13,363 nucleotides of DNA, taken from assembly GCA_027457005.1 (NCBI GenBank), contig DAIDTV010000015.1, positions 1-13,363 of the forward strand. The letters run 5' to 3'. Source of the DNA: Chloroflexota bacterium. Its GTDB lineage: Bacteria > Chloroflexota > Limnocylindria > Limnocylindrales > CSP1-4. This document shows, piece after piece, positions 1 to 6,182 of the stretch; position 1 is the first letter of the stretch, and each line of letters opens with the position of its first letter. Under the pieces are notes generated by a model. The model was not told the origin of the DNA and did not search any database. It saw only the letters and a program-made list of their open reading frames with translations. The position numbers were made by a program, and so were the translations under genes.

Positions 1-337
1 GGCCCGCGAGCTCCGCTGCCGGCAGGCGCTCGTCCCCGTGCCTGGCGGGCACCCAGACGCGATCGCCCGGAACCGCCCATCCCACGTGATCCTCGTTCCG
101 GCTGCGCACGGGACCCGTGACCGACAGGCCCGCGAGCTCGACGCGCACGCCCTCGGGCTGGTCGGCCCGCTCCGGCCAGGGGCGCACGTGGATCGCCCCA
201 CCGGGCCGCTCGTCCGCGGGTCGAGGGTCGACCGGCGGGCGAGGATCCGCCGGCGGGCGAGGATCCGCCTGCGGGCAAGGGTCGGCCGGCGGGCGAGGGT
301 CTGCCGGCGGGCGAGGGTCGACCGGTGGCGTCGCCAT
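1..337 (-). CDS. PP2C-family serine/threonine protein phosphatase, N-terminal part (runs off left edge)
   Basis: Reading the minus strand from an ATG at 337 gives 112 codons without a stop, continuing past the left edge. Residues 6-41 are six near-identical hexapeptides of the type ADPRPP. Around residues 70-90 comes GLSVTGPVRSRNEDHVGW, which matches the first conserved block of bacterial PP2C/PrpC/Stp phosphatases (G-x-V-R-x-x-N-E-D), whose NED region lies at the metal and phosphate site. The later DG-containing metal motifs would lie outside the window, so activity cannot be judged. PP2C enzymes dephosphorylate Ser/Thr on proteins and often oppose PknB-type kinases; no kinase is visible here. 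The gene lies 46 bp downstream of the APC permease on the same strand and may be cotranscribed. The ATG has no good ribosome site. An in-frame GTG at 352 with AGGCGG a few bases upstream is an alternative start that would add five residues. The family call rests on one motif. Confidence 0.68.
   Translation of the reverse strand, partial: MATPPVDPRPPADPRPPADPCPQADPRPPADPRPPVDPRPADERPGGAIHVRPWPERADQPEGVRVELAGLSVTGPVRSRNEDHVGWAVPGDRVWVPARHGDERLPAAELAG
215..322 (-). repeat. 18-bp tandem repeat, six units, coding for DPRPPA-like hexapeptides
   Basis: Six in-frame 18-bp units lie head to tail inside the phosphatase gene. On the minus strand units 4 and 5 are identical (GCGGATCCTCGCCCGCCG). The others differ at one to several positions, and the last is the most diverged. 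The encoded units are VDPRPP, ADPRPP, ADPCPQ, ADPRPP, ADPRPP and VDPRPA. The result is a proline-rich, probably extended linker ahead of the phosphatase domain. Confidence 0.85.
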
Positions 338-383
338 GGGCGGGGCCCGCACCCGTCGCGCCGCCTGCGTGCCCGCGCCCCGG

Positions 384-1943
384 CTACGCGCTGGCTCCCC
401 GGTCGGCGACCGCGGTCACGAGCAGCGCGCGCTTGCTGGCACGCGAGTTGGCGAGCAGCCAGGCAGCCCCGACGGCGATCCACGCCACGACGATGCCGAG
501 GGCGATCAGCGTGTCGGTCTGCGTCGAGCCACCCGAGGCGAGGCTGAGGAAGACGACCGCGCCCAGCATCGCGAGGTTGGCCAGCAGGCCGAGCCCCGGC
601 ACGAGCACGTGCTTGACCAGGCTGCGCTCCGCGCGATGCCAGAACGCCACGACCACGATCGCGTTGGTCATGCCGTAGACGAGGAACGTGCCGGCATTCG
701 AGGCGAGGATGATCTGGAGCAGGTTGTCGGCGCTGAGCACGCCGTACGCGCCGAGCAGCGCGGAGATCGCCGCCAGCGCGAGGATCCCGTAGTGGGGCGT
801 GGCGTACCGGCCGTGGAGCAGGCCCAGGATGCCCGGGACCTCCCGGTCGCGGCCCATCACGTAGGTGATGCGCACGCCGGTGTTCAGGCAGGCGAGCGTG
901 GTCCCCACCAGCGCCACCAGCACGGTCGCCGCGAGGATCAGCGAGAGCGCGAGGCCCGTCCCGCCCAGCATCTGGTCGCCGATGAGCCGGACCATGTCGC
1001 CGATGGGGGCGCCCGAGGCCGCCGCGGCCGCATACCCGCTTACGGTGGAGACCCTGCCGGCCGAGTCGGTCACCTGCGCGGTGACGGCCGAGTTCACGAA
1101 GAAGTTGGCCGAGACGTACTCGAGGATGTAGGCGAACCCGCCCTGGATGGCCAGCGAGAGCAGCACCGCCCGGCGGATGTCCCGCTTCGGGTTGACCGCC
1201 TCGGCGCCCAGCGCCGTGACGGATTCGAACCCCACCAGCAGCAGGATCGCGATGGTGCCCTGGAATAGCACGTTCATCATGTTGTGCGGCAGGACCACGG
1301 CGGCGACGTCGTGCTGCGCGTACGCGAGTTCGGGGTGGGTGAGCCGGAAGGCGACGGCCAGCACGCTGAACGCCACCAGGGCCGTGAGCTGGATGACGTT
1401 GATGATGATCGCCGTCATGGTCGACCCGGCGATGCCTCGGAACGCGATGAGCCCGGTGACGATCGCGAAGAGCACCGCGGCGGCAATCTCGAGCGGCGTC
1501 GAGAGGGTGATGCCGAACAGGCCCAGGATGTAGACGGCCAGCGTGCCGGTGAAGGCCACCATGATCCCCGGGTAGATCCAGTAGTAGAGGTGCGAGATCC
1601 ACCCCACGACGAACTTGGCGAGGCGGGCGAACCTGTAGTGGAAGGCCTCCTCGCGCTCGAGGAAGGCCGCCTCGGCGAAGTAGTACGACGAGCCGGCCCC
1701 GGCGTTGGGGTAGAGGTCCGAGAGCTCCGAGTACGACCAGGCGGTGAGAAACGCCAGGATCAGCGCGAAGAGCAGGCCGGGGACCATGTCGAAGGCGGTG
1801 GTCCGGCCGCCATTGGCCTGCAGCGCCTGCGACTGGAAGGTGGTCCACAGGAACGCGCCGGGCGCGATCAGCGCCATGGCGTTGATCGTCAGCCCTGTCA
1901 GGCTGAGTGTCCGCTTCATGCCATCCGGCGAGGTGGCGGCCAT
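384..1943 (-). CDS. APC-superfamily amino acid permease
   Basis: The product is 519 aa, the normal size for an APC (amino acid-polyamine-organocation) transporter with about 12 membrane helices. The N-terminus has the family's first-helix pattern, LTGLTINAMALIAPGAFLW, with the unwound small-residue stretch that forms the substrate site. AGSSYYFAEAAF near residues 90-100 and GFESVTALGAEAVNPKRDIRRA near the middle match the conserved helix 3 and helix 6 to loop regions of APC permeases. The likely role is proton-coupled uptake or exchange of an amino acid or amine at the cytoplasmic membrane; the substrate cannot be read from the sequence. The ATG at 1943 was chosen because AAGGGAG lies about 7 bp upstream; extending the frame to 2087 adds 48 low-complexity Arg/Pro/Gly residues unlike any transporter. 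The start of the PP2C gene follows 46 bp after its TAG stop. Confidence 0.85.
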   Translation of the reverse strand: MAATSPDGMKRTLSLTGLTINAMALIAPGAFLWTTFQSQALQANGGRTTAFDMVPGLLFALILAFLTAWSYSELSDLYPNAGAGSSYYFAEAAFLEREEAFHYRFARLAKFVVGWISHLYYWIYPGIMVAFTGTLAVYILGLFGITLSTPLEIAAAVLFAIVTGLIAFRGIAGSTMTAIIINVIQLTALVAFSVLAVAFRLTHPELAYAQHDVAAVVLPHNMMNVLFQGTIAILLLVGFESVTALGAEAVNPKRDIRRAVLLSLAIQGGFAYILEYVSANFFVNSAVTAQVTDSAGRVSTVSGYAAAAASGAPIGDMVRLIGDQMLGGTGLALSLILAATVLVALVGTTLACLNTGVRITYVMGRDREVPGILGLLHGRYATPHYGILALAAISALLGAYGVLSADNLLQIILASNAGTFLVYGMTNAIVVVAFWHRAERSLVKHVLVPGLGLLANLAMLGAVVFLSLASGGSTQTDTLIALGIVVAWIAVGAAWLLANSRASKRALLVTAVADRGASA

Positions 1944-2094
1944 GTGTTGCTCCCTTCGTCGTCGTGGGCCCCGGTGCCTGGTGACCGGTGCCGGCGATGG
2001 CGACGGCTGTCGCCCGTTTCGACGGGAGCGCGAGCGTCCCCCGCCTGGCGCACGACCGGCTCCGGCGGGATGCCGGCCGTCCCCCACGGCCCGG

Positions 2095-2122
2095 ACCCTA
2101 TGGGCGGCGGGGGCGAGCGCAA
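2095..2122 (-). promoter_or_regulatory. Weak candidate promoter for the APC permease
   Basis: On the minus strand TTGCGC (2117-2122) and TAGGGT (2095-2100) are separated by 16 bp. The -10 fits the TAnnnT pattern and the -35 keeps the TTG. It sits about 150 bp upstream of the permease ATG. In DNA this GC-rich such a match can easily arise by chance. Confidence 0.22.
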
Positions 2123-2224
2123 AGGGAGATGGCGTTGAGGCAGGGTTGCGGGACGGTGGCGGTTACCGCGAGTGAGGGGCGCCCGGGGCGGCGGTGGACG
2201 CGTCGAGGCGTGGCCCGGCAGTGG

Positions 2225-2270
2225 CGGCCGAGGACGCGGACCGGCTCACGCGGCCGAGGACGCGGACCGG
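2225..2270. repeat. 20-bp perfect direct repeat with 26-bp period
   Basis: CGGCCGAGGACGCGGACCGG occurs at 2225-2244 and again at 2251-2270, separated by CTCACG. A related GCTCACGCGGCCA stretch follows around 2288-2300 at the very end of the ABC permease gene. The repeat is non-coding and lies just past the stop of the ABC operon. Confidence 0.8.
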
Positions 2271-2283
2271 CCCAGACGGCCGG
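2267..2283 (-). terminator. GC stem-loop just past the ABC permease stop, possible terminator
   Basis: CCGGCC and GGCCGG form a perfect 6-bp stem with a 5-nt loop, six bases beyond the permease stop codon on the minus strand. There is no T-run, so an intrinsic terminator is uncertain; it could instead protect the 3' end of the mRNA. Confidence 0.3.
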
Positions 2284-2289
2284 GCAGGC

Positions 2290-3093
2290 TCACGCGGCCA
2301 GGTCGCGGCGCTCGAAGGCGACCAGCGAGGCCAGGAACAGCGCGATCGCCACGGCCGCCAGCACGAGCGAATCGCCGATCGAGATCCCGTGCCGGATCGG
2401 GTTGCTCTCCAGGTACCAGAAGAAGAGCGACGCCTGCTTGACCGAGTCCAGGCCGCTGATGACCGGCGCCAGCGCGTTGACGAAGTACATGACCACCAGC
2501 AGGGCCACGCTCACGCCGATCCCCAGGCCCCGGTTGCCGGTCCCCGAGGCGAGCAGCAGGGCGATCGAACCGAAGTCCAGCGCGAGCAGCGCGGCCATGA
2601 CGAGCGCCTCGGCGACCCGTCCCGAGTCGAGCGGGCTGTTGCTTGCCGCGGCGCCGAGCACCGCGCCGACCCAGAGCCCCGCGGCCACCACCACGACCGA
2701 GAGCACGATCGCTGCCGCCTTCTGCGTGACGACCAGCCAGCGCGGCACCGGGTACGAGAGCAGCACGTCGATGGTGCCGCGGCTCTCCTCGCCCGCGGTC
2801 GCGCCGCTCCCCAGGGCGATCGCGAACCCCGCGAGCACGGCCGGGAGAATCATCGGGAACAGCTCGATGTTGAGGAACCCGGTGGCGGTGCTCACGTCCG
2901 CGACCTGGGCGCCGATGAGCGCCTTCATCGCCGCGGGGAGCTGGTCGAGCAGCTCGGTCAGCTTGAACTGCGTGGCGTACGTCGGGTAGAGCAGCGTGAA
3001 GTAGCCGCCACCGACGAAGAGCGCCAGCGCGGTCCAGAACGTGGGCCAGCGCAGGTCGCGCACGGTCTTGGTGAAGACGCTACGCAGCAGCAT
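2290..3093 (-). CDS. ABC-2 type transporter permease
   Basis: The product is a 267-aa integral membrane protein with about six hydrophobic helices (near residues 18-36, 78-97, 122-150, 162-183, 189-208 and 242-260). The segment EESRGTIDVLLSYPVPR at residues 102-118 is the cytosolic motif typical of ABC-2 exporter permeases that contacts the ATPase. The ATG has GGAGG about 8 bp upstream, and that site lies inside the end of the ATPase gene. The two genes overlap by 14 bp, which points to translational coupling and a two-gene exporter. Substrates of this subfamily include antibiotics, lipids and peptides; none can be assigned here. Confidence 0.82.
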   Translation of the reverse strand: MLLRSVFTKTVRDLRWPTFWTALALFVGGGYFTLLYPTYATQFKLTELLDQLPAAMKALIGAQVADVSTATGFLNIELFPMILPAVLAGFAIALGSGATAGEESRGTIDVLLSYPVPRWLVVTQKAAAIVLSVVVVAAGLWVGAVLGAAASNSPLDSGRVAEALVMAALLALDFGSIALLLASGTGNRGLGIGVSVALLVVMYFVNALAPVISGLDSVKQASLFFWYLESNPIRHGISIGDSLVLAAVAIALFLASLVAFERRDLAA

Positions 3094-3988
3094 GCGGCGC
3101 CTCCGGGCCGGCTCCGTAGTAGGCCAGGAAGATCTCCTCGAGGCTCGTGTCCTGTGTCCGGATCCCGCGCACCTCGAACCCGGCCGCGGCCTTCACGAGC
3201 GCGTCCAGGCTGCCCATCACGGTGCAGCTCAGCCGTGCGTCGTCCACCCGCAGGTCGCGCACCCCCGGCACGTCCCGGAATGCGTCCGGCGGCACGGGCG
3301 AGGCGAACTCGATCTCGAGCCGGCGCAGTGCCCGCTCCTTGAGCGTCGCGATCGACTCGACTGCCAGGAGCCGGCCCTCGCGGATGATCCCGACCCGATC
3401 GCACAGGTGCTCCACCTCCGGGAGCATGTGCGAGGAGATGAACGAGGTCCGCCCCTCCCGCCGCGCCTCGTCGGCAAGGCGCTCGAACTCGAGCTGGACG
3501 AACGGGTCGAGTCCGCTGGTCGGCTCGTCGAGGACCAGGAGCTCCGGACGGCCCTGGAACGCCGCGACCAGCCCGACCTTCTGGCGGTTGCCACGCGACA
3601 TGCTCCTGATGCGGCTGGACGGATCCAGCTCCAGCCGCCGGACCAGCTCGTCGCGGTAGGTCGTGTCCACGCCACCACGGAGGTTGCCCAGGTAGTGGAG
3701 CGTCTGCGCGCCCGTCAGGTCGCCGTACAGCGACAGGTCGCCGGGCAGGTAGGCGACCCGGCGGTCGATCGCCAGCCGATCCCGGTGGGCGTCGAGCCCG
3801 AGCACCTCCGCGTGCCCCGAGGTCGGTCGGATGAGGTCGAGCAGCAGGCGGATCGTGGTCGACTTGCCCGCCCCGTTGGGACCCAGGAAGCCGAAGATCT
3901 CGCCCGTGCGGACCTCCAGGTCGACATCGAGGATGCCGCGCGCCTTCCCGTAGTACTTGGTCAGCTGCTCGGTCCGGATGGCGAGCAT
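3080..3988 (-). CDS. ABC transporter ATP-binding protein (ABC-2 exporter type)
   Basis: The product is a 302-aa nucleotide-binding subunit that powers the membrane partner encoded next to it. Visible motifs: Walker A GPNGAGKST at residues 36-44, a signature motif in the variant form SRGNRQK at 131-137, Walker B LLVLDEP at 150-156, D-loop SGLDP, and the switch histidine in SSHMLPE at H187. The Q-loop position reads YLPGDLSLYGDLTG, without the usual glutamine; this LPG-type loop recurs in a known subfamily of ABC-2 ATPases. The last 80 or so residues form the extra C-terminal region common in exporter ATPases. GGAGG lies about 10 bp before the ATG. The gene starts 40 bp after the stop of the OmpR-like regulator and ends within the permease gene, so the three genes probably form one transcript. 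Confidence 0.92.
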   Translation of the reverse strand: MLAIRTEQLTKYYGKARGILDVDLEVRTGEIFGFLGPNGAGKSTTIRLLLDLIRPTSGHAEVLGLDAHRDRLAIDRRVAYLPGDLSLYGDLTGAQTLHYLGNLRGGVDTTYRDELVRRLELDPSSRIRSMSRGNRQKVGLVAAFQGRPELLVLDEPTSGLDPFVQLEFERLADEARREGRTSFISSHMLPEVEHLCDRVGIIREGRLLAVESIATLKERALRRLEIEFASPVPPDAFRDVPGVRDLRVDDARLSCTVMGSLDALVKAAAGFEVRGIRTQDTSLEEIFLAYYGAGPEAPHAAA

Positions 3989-4028
3989 TCCCAGGGCGCC
4001 TCCCTCCGGTCGAGGATGGTACGCCGCG

Positions 4029-4751
4029 TCAGGCGGGCCCGGTGCCCCCCTCGACCCGCAGCGCGTATCCGATCGAGCGCACGTTTCGCAGACCGGGGTG
4101 CCCGGCGGCGACCAGCTTCCCGTTGAGGTGCGTCAGGTGGGTGCGCAGCAGGTCCGGGTCAACGTCGGCACGGCCCGGCCACCCGGCCCGCAGCAGGGTG
4201 CGGTGGTCCACCACGTCGCCGCGCCGTCCGCCGATCGCGCAGAGCAGCTCGAACTCGATCGGCGTCAGCTCGAGGGAGCGGCCGTCCACGCTCGCGACCC
4301 GGCGCCCGGGGTCGATCCGCAGGCCATCCGGCAGCGGAGCATCCGGCGCAACCGGAGGCCCGGCCCGGCGGCGCAGCAGTGCCCGCACCCTTGCCACCAG
4401 CTCCAGCGGCCGATAGGCCGAGTCCAGCACGTCGTCCGCGCCCGCCTCCAGCACCGCGACGACGGACACCTCGTCGCGCAGCGCCGAGACCACAAGGACG
4501 GGGATCGCGGCGCGGGCCAGGAACCGCGGGACCGCGACCAGTGGGTCCACGTCCCGGCTGGGCCCGAGGATCACGACGTCGGGGCGCTCGTCGAGCAGGC
4601 GGGCCACGGCGGCGTCGACCCGGTAGAGGGTCACCACCTCGAAGCCCGCTTCGCCCAGCGCATGGGCGACCGCCCCGACCACCCGCGGATCGCTGTCGCA
4701 GATGAGCGCCCGCAGCCGGGGATCGAGCCGTTCCGTGGTGGAGCGTGCCAT
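4029..4751 (-). CDS. OmpR/PhoB-like winged-helix regulator with degenerate receiver domain
   Basis: The 240-aa product has the two-domain layout of OmpR-family response regulators: a receiver at about 12-125 and a winged-helix DNA-binding domain at about 140-235 (LELTPIEFELLCAIGG, later VRSIGYALR). The receiver has lost key residues. The strand that normally ends in the phosphorylated Asp (PDVVILD) reads PDVVILGPS, with Gly63 in its place. The N-terminal acidic pair is CDSD instead of an adjacent DD, and the usual Lys-Pro is YRP, so Lys is Arg. The Ser of the switch position is kept (VLVVSAL). It is therefore probably not controlled by phosphoryl transfer. No histidine kinase is adjacent. The ATG at 4751 is preceded by GGGGGA; extending to 4859 adds only low-complexity sequence. 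It heads the ABC operon and is divergent from the antitoxin gene, so it likely regulates the exporter and perhaps itself. Confidence 0.85.
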   Translation of the reverse strand: MARSTTERLDPRLRALICDSDPRVVGAVAHALGEAGFEVVTLYRVDAAVARLLDERPDVVILGPSRDVDPLVAVPRFLARAAIPVLVVSALRDEVSVVAVLEAGADDVLDSAYRPLELVARVRALLRRRAGPPVAPDAPLPDGLRIDPGRRVASVDGRSLELTPIEFELLCAIGGRRGDVVDHRTLLRAGWPGRADVDPDLLRTHLTHLNGKLVAAGHPGLRNVRSIGYALRVEGGTGPA

Positions 4752-4866
4752 GTCCCCCGCAGGGTACCGGGGCCTGGCAACCGGGACGACCGGACGACGA
4801 GGTGGCGCAATCGCGCACGGTCCGCTGACGCGCTCGGGAGGGCCCGCAGCCCACCGCATATGAGAT

Positions 4867-4883
4867 CACTCTGGCCCGGAGTG
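4867..4883. promoter_or_regulatory. 17-bp near-perfect palindrome, candidate operator of the antitoxin
   Basis: CACTCTGGCCCGGAGTG pairs with itself at every position except one T/G pair, with a single central C. It ends one base before a candidate -10 box and 14 bp before the antitoxin start, where a repressor would block RNA polymerase. Ribbon-helix-helix antitoxins typically bind such palindromes to repress their own operon. It also lies in the region shared with the divergent regulator gene. Confidence 0.45.
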
Positions 4884-4884
4884 G

Positions 4885-4890
4885 TATCGT
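4885..4890 (+). promoter_or_regulatory. Candidate -10 box giving a leaderless antitoxin mRNA
   Basis: TATCGT (TAnnnT pattern) ends 7 bp before the ATG at 4898, so transcription would begin at or next to the start codon. No ribosome site occurs at a useful distance; the only GGAG is about 16 bp away, inside the palindrome. No clear -35 is visible. Confidence 0.42.
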
Positions 4891-4897
4891 TCACGCC

Positions 4898-5143
4898 ATG
4901 AGACGGATCCCGATCGGCCTCACCGATCCGCAGCACGAACGCCTCCGCCGCGAGGCACGACGCCGGCGGACCAGCATCGGGGCCCTCATTCGAGACGCCG
5001 TGGATCGCACGTATCCCGCGGACGCGGAGGCGCGGCGAGAAGCGCGTGAAGAGGCCCGTGAGGTCTTCGGACGATTCCACTCGGGCGCGCACGACATCTC
5101 CGAGAGGCATGACGAGTACCTCGCCGAGCTCGATCGATGGTGA
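4898..5143 (+). CDS. Ribbon-helix-helix antitoxin (VapB-like)
   Basis: The 81-aa product starts with IPIGLTDPQHERLRREA, then TSIGALIRDAVDR. This is the short strand plus two helices of ribbon-helix-helix antitoxins (about residues 3-42), which dimerise and bind palindromic operators. The rest is a highly charged helical tail, with a Glu/Arg-rich stretch followed by FHSGAHDISERHDEYLAEL, typical of the toxin-neutralising segment. It overlaps the downstream PIN-domain frame by 7 bp, the standard order of vapBC operons. The start was chosen from the ATG that directly opens the helix motif and from the -10 box spacing. Because the partner toxin is frameshifted, the antitoxin may be a relic or may still act as a repressor. 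Confidence 0.82.
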   Translation: MRRIPIGLTDPQHERLRREARRRRTSIGALIRDAVDRTYPADAEARREAREEAREVFGRFHSGAHDISERHDEYLAELDRW

Positions 5144-5516
5144 CGGCCCTCGTGGACACGAGCGCCCTTTTCGCGCTGCTCGACGAGGATGATCTGCACC
5201 ATGCGGCGGCGCTGCGGGCATGGGACGGGGCGGCGGATGCGGATCTCCTCACCCACGGGTACATCGTCGCGGAGTCCGTGGCGCTGGTACGCTCGCGGCT
5301 CGGCCGGCCGGCGGTGGATGCCCTGATCGACCGGGTCGTGCCGGCGCTCCGCATCGAGATGGTCGATCGCGAGGTCCACGACGCCGCCCTCGCGGACTAC
5401 CGTGCACTCGGGGGAGGCACCAGCTTCGTGGACCGGGTGACGATCACGTACGCCAGGCGCCACGGGATCGCGCTCGCCTTCACCTTCGCTCGGCGGGCCT
5501 GGCGCCACTCGAATAG
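5137..5516 (+). pseudogene. vapC: VapC-like PIN-domain ribonuclease toxin, frame broken near its 3' end
   Basis: The frame opens with MVTALVDTSALFALLDEDD, the hallmark N-terminus of VapC toxins, which are Mg2+-dependent RNases. Three of the four expected acidic residues are visible: Asp7, Glu46 (VAESVAL) and Asp99 (SFVDRVT). The fourth should follow FTF at residue 117 (normally FTFDRHF), but the frame reads FTFARRAW and then runs as Arg-rich sequence to 5877, 323 bp into the DinB gene in another frame. Moving to the third frame after 5487 gives RSAGLAPLE and a TAG at 5514-5516, a normal VapC ending. Adding back about 13 bp (for example GACCGGCACTTCC) restores FTFDRHFRSAGLAPLE and a total of about 130 aa, the usual length. 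This points to a small deletion between short repeats, or a sequence error. As written the toxin is probably inactive. GTG at 5140 is an alternative start. Confidence 0.75.
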
Positions 5517-5554
5517 CCGGCAATGCGGGACAGACCCGCGACAAGGGGGCAGAG

Positions 5555-6046
5555 ATGGCAGACACGGACATCCTGCGGCAGCAGCTGCTCGACCTGGTGG
5601 ACGGGCGCGGCGCCCACATGCCGTACGACGCCGCGGTCGCCGACTTCCCGGCCGACGCCATCAACCGCCGGCCGCCCAACGTGCCGTACACGCCCTGGCA
5701 CCTGCTGGAGCACATCCGGATCGCGCAGTGGGACATCCTGGACTACATGCGGAATCGCGCGTACATCGCGCCGAACTGGCCGGAGGAGTACTGGCCGGCG
5801 CGCGACGCGACCGCCACAGCCGAGGAGTTCGCCCGCACGGTCGCCTCGTTCAAGGCCGACCGGCAGGCGCTGCATGACCTGGTGGCCGACCCGTCCACCG
5901 ACCTGCTGGCGACGATCCCGGGCACCCCCGGGCACACGATCGTCCGGGAGGTCCGCCTGGTCGGCGACCACAACGCCTACCACATCGGCGAGTTCGCGAT
6001 CCTCCGCCAGGTCATGGGCACCTGGCCGGCCGACCGGACGGAATAG
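5555..6046 (+). CDS. DinB-family putative metal-dependent protein
   Basis: The 163-aa product fits the DinB/YfiT-like four-helix bundle family in length and motifs. The metal-binding histidines are visible as PWHLLEHIRIAQWDI (His53; His49 nearby) and DHNAYHIGEF (His139 and His143). The family includes mycothiol- or bacillithiol-dependent transferases and many members of unknown reaction; the substrate cannot be read here. AAGGGGG lies 5 bp before the ATG. It follows the intact VapC-type stop by 38 bp on the same strand, but there is no functional reason to link the two. This is the DinB four-helix family and is not DNA polymerase IV. Confidence 0.85.
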   Translation: MADTDILRQQLLDLVDGRGAHMPYDAAVADFPADAINRRPPNVPYTPWHLLEHIRIAQWDILDYMRNRAYIAPNWPEEYWPARDATATAEEFARTVASFKADRQALHDLVADPSTDLLATIPGTPGHTIVREVRLVGDHNAYHIGEFAILRQVMGTWPADRTE

Positions 6047-6075
6047 CGCACAGGCGCCCGGCAGCCAGACCGGAG

Positions 6076-6113
6076 GGCACGGGGCCGATCCAGCCCGGGC
6101 AGGGAAGCGTGCC
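6076..6113 (+). terminator. Possible stem-loop after the DinB-family gene
   Basis: GGCACG at 6076-6081 pairs with CGTGCC at 6108-6113, with an inner GGGC/GCCC pair (6082-6085 with 6093-6096) and an asymmetric bulge. There is no T-run. It could end the DinB transcript or be chance pairing in GC-rich DNA. Confidence 0.22.
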
Positions 6114-6148
6114 GGCCGTAACCTGATCGCAAGGGTGGGCCCGCGACA

Positions 6149-6182
6149 CTGCCCGCCATGGCAGCAGAAGCGTGGCGGGCGG
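6149..6182 (+). promoter_or_regulatory. Hairpin enclosing the GtrA start codon
   Basis: GCCCGCCA (6151-6158) and TGGCGGGC (6173-6180) are perfect inverted repeats, and two more outward positions pair (C-G plus a T/G wobble), giving a stem of about 10 bp with a 14-nt loop. The A of the ATG at 6158 lies in the stem and TG in the loop. Such a hairpin could limit translation initiation, or suggest that the true start differs. Confidence 0.35.

Larger units (their letters stand above)
1944..2289. other. 346-bp intergenic region between the ABC permease gene and the APC permease
   Basis: Both flanking genes are on the minus strand, so this stretch should hold the end of the ABC operon transcript and the promoter of the APC gene. 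No supported gene was found; open frames crossing it on either strand give Arg/Gly/Pro-rich shadows without domains. It contains a 20-bp direct repeat at 2225-2270, a GC stem at 2267-2283 and a weak promoter-like pair at 2095-2122. Confidence 0.7.

Noticed and set aside
215..322. CRISPR-like array
   Set aside because: The 18-bp units are contiguous with no spacers and keep an open reading frame, so this is a coding tandem repeat.
117..1268. A 383-aa plus-strand open frame with Gly-rich repeats near the left end
   Set aside because: Its repeats are the antisense reading of the 18-bp array in the phosphatase gene, and the rest lies opposite the APC permease.
2194..3342. A 382-aa plus-strand open frame opposite the ABC permease
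   Set aside because: Low-complexity Arg/Glu/Gln composition and no start signals; the minus-strand permease has clear membrane helices and an ABC-2 motif.
3080..3988. Missing Q-loop glutamine and unusual signature motif in the ABC ATPase as a novelty
   Set aside because: The LPG-type loop and the SRGNRQK-type signature both occur in a known subfamily of ABC-2 exporter ATPases, so they are not unusual.
4761..4780. Promoter for the degenerate regulator (TACCCT with TTGCCA on the minus strand)
   Set aside because: The two boxes are only 8 bp apart, far too close for a normal promoter, and no other convincing -35 was found.
5517..5877. A long C-terminal extension of the VapC frame overlapping the DinB gene
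   Set aside because: It is Arg/Gly/His-rich antisense-like sequence, lies out of frame over an intact DinB gene and begins exactly where a conserved Asp motif is lost; best explained by a frameshift.
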